From the NCBI GenBank assembly GCA_002471345.1, contig DKPS01000175.1, positions 1-14,935 of the forward strand: DNA of 14,935 nucleotides. Reading direction: 5' to 3'. This DNA is from Saprospiraceae bacterium UBA7328 (GTDB lineage Bacteria; Bacteroidota; Bacteroidia; Chitinophagales; Saprospiraceae). Positions within the stretch are counted from its first letter, which is position 1. The number at the start of each line of letters is the position of its first letter. Below are positions 14,622-14,935 of this stretch, piece after piece. Made by a program: the position numbers and the translations under genes. The notes below the pieces were generated by a model. That model had not been told where the DNA came from. It saw only the letters and a program-made list of their open reading frames with translations, and ran no database searches.

Positions 14622-14935
14622 TTGAAAGATCTTATACTTCGTTTTATAGACACCTTCTATTTTCTCTTCAAAGAATTCATGCCTTTGAAGACTTTTAGGT
14701 ATGCAGTCTGTGGAGGAGGAAATCTAGCATTTGATACTGTTTTATATTTTATATTCTTTCAGTTCATATTCGCAAAACAAAATGTGGATATGTACTTCTT
14801 TGTCTTTAGTCCGCATATAGCATCCTTGTTTTTTGTATTCCCCATCACATTTGTTTCAGGATTTTTACTCAACAAGTACATCACGTTTCCTGATTCAGAA
14901 ATCCCTACACACATTCAATTTTTCAGATACCTTGT
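14622..14935 (+). CDS. GtrA family membrane protein (3' truncated by window edge)
   Basis: An open frame runs off the right edge; about 104 codons are visible. The protein has a polar/aromatic N-terminus (LKDLILRFIDTFYFLFKEF), then MPLKTFRYAVCGGGN, the GtrA entry motif. Hydrophobic helices follow (FDTVLYFIFFQFIF, and SPHIASLFFVFPITFVSGFLLN) before NKYITFPDS. GtrA proteins are small four-TM inner-membrane proteins of the GtrA/DPMS group, associated with flipping or handling undecaprenyl-linked sugars for cell-surface glycans. No ATG precedes the conserved N-terminal residues in this frame. TTG 14622 is the best start; ATG 14679 would drop 19 conserved residues. An ATG at 14609 lies one base out of frame (see findings). 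Confidence 0.75.
   Translation, partial: MKDLILRFIDTFYFLFKEFMPLKTFRYAVCGGGNLAFDTVLYFIFFQFIFAKQNVDMYFFVFSPHIASLFFVFPITFVSGFLLNKYITFPDSEIPTHIQFFRYL

Overview
The window is AT-rich and most likely from the chromosome of a Bacteroidota bacterium, probably a marine member of the Cytophagales. Three things point there. It has a DUF4835/PorD-like protein, found in type IX secretion (gliding/secretion) bacteria, and an outer-membrane CBM9-like/DUF5916 beta-barrel protein. Several signal peptides end in ...AQ. Most starts lack a clear Shine-Dalgarno sequence. Two exported formylglycine sulfatases suggest a diet that includes sulfated (marine) polysaccharides.

Layout. 1-48 is the tail of an upstream gene (perhaps coaBC), which overlaps the start of the PorD-like gene (41-937). 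Tail to tail with that is a small DoxX-like membrane protein (947-1300, minus). A membrane-anchored alpha/beta hydrolase (1337-2242, plus) follows and abuts, with no gap, a convergent DUF819 transporter-like protein (2243-3493, minus). A 142-bp divergent promoter region leads to a two-gene sulfatase operon (3636-7108). After a 329-bp gap with no gene comes the large DUF5916 barrel protein (7438-9630). Next is a minus-strand YefM/YoeB-type toxin-antitoxin locus (9632-10140). The YoeB-like toxin looks intact, but the antitoxin has lost its ATG and carries an in-frame stop. Then, on the plus strand and closely spaced, come a signal-peptide/one-TM/winged-helix regulator of inverted ToxR topology (10322-11194), a TRIC/UPF0126 membrane protein (11215-11811) and an exported CocE/NonD (S15-like) hydrolase (11861-13741). 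The last kilobase is a patch of decay: an EthD-type gene with a nonsense codon (13847-14170), a badly decayed GtrA copy (14239 to about 14440), and a second, better-preserved GtrA gene running off the right edge.

How the genes work together. The two sulfatases are clearly co-transcribed, would act in the envelope on sulfated glycans, and need a maturase (FGE or anSME) encoded elsewhere. The regulator, TRIC protein and hydrolase may form an operon in which an envelope signal is passed straight to DNA. The other genes look like independent single units. The most notable non-routine content is the run of broken genes (antitoxin, EthD, GtrA) beside intact partners, and the inverted-topology regulator. 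I saw no rRNA, tRNA, CRISPR array, insertion sequence or phage genes.
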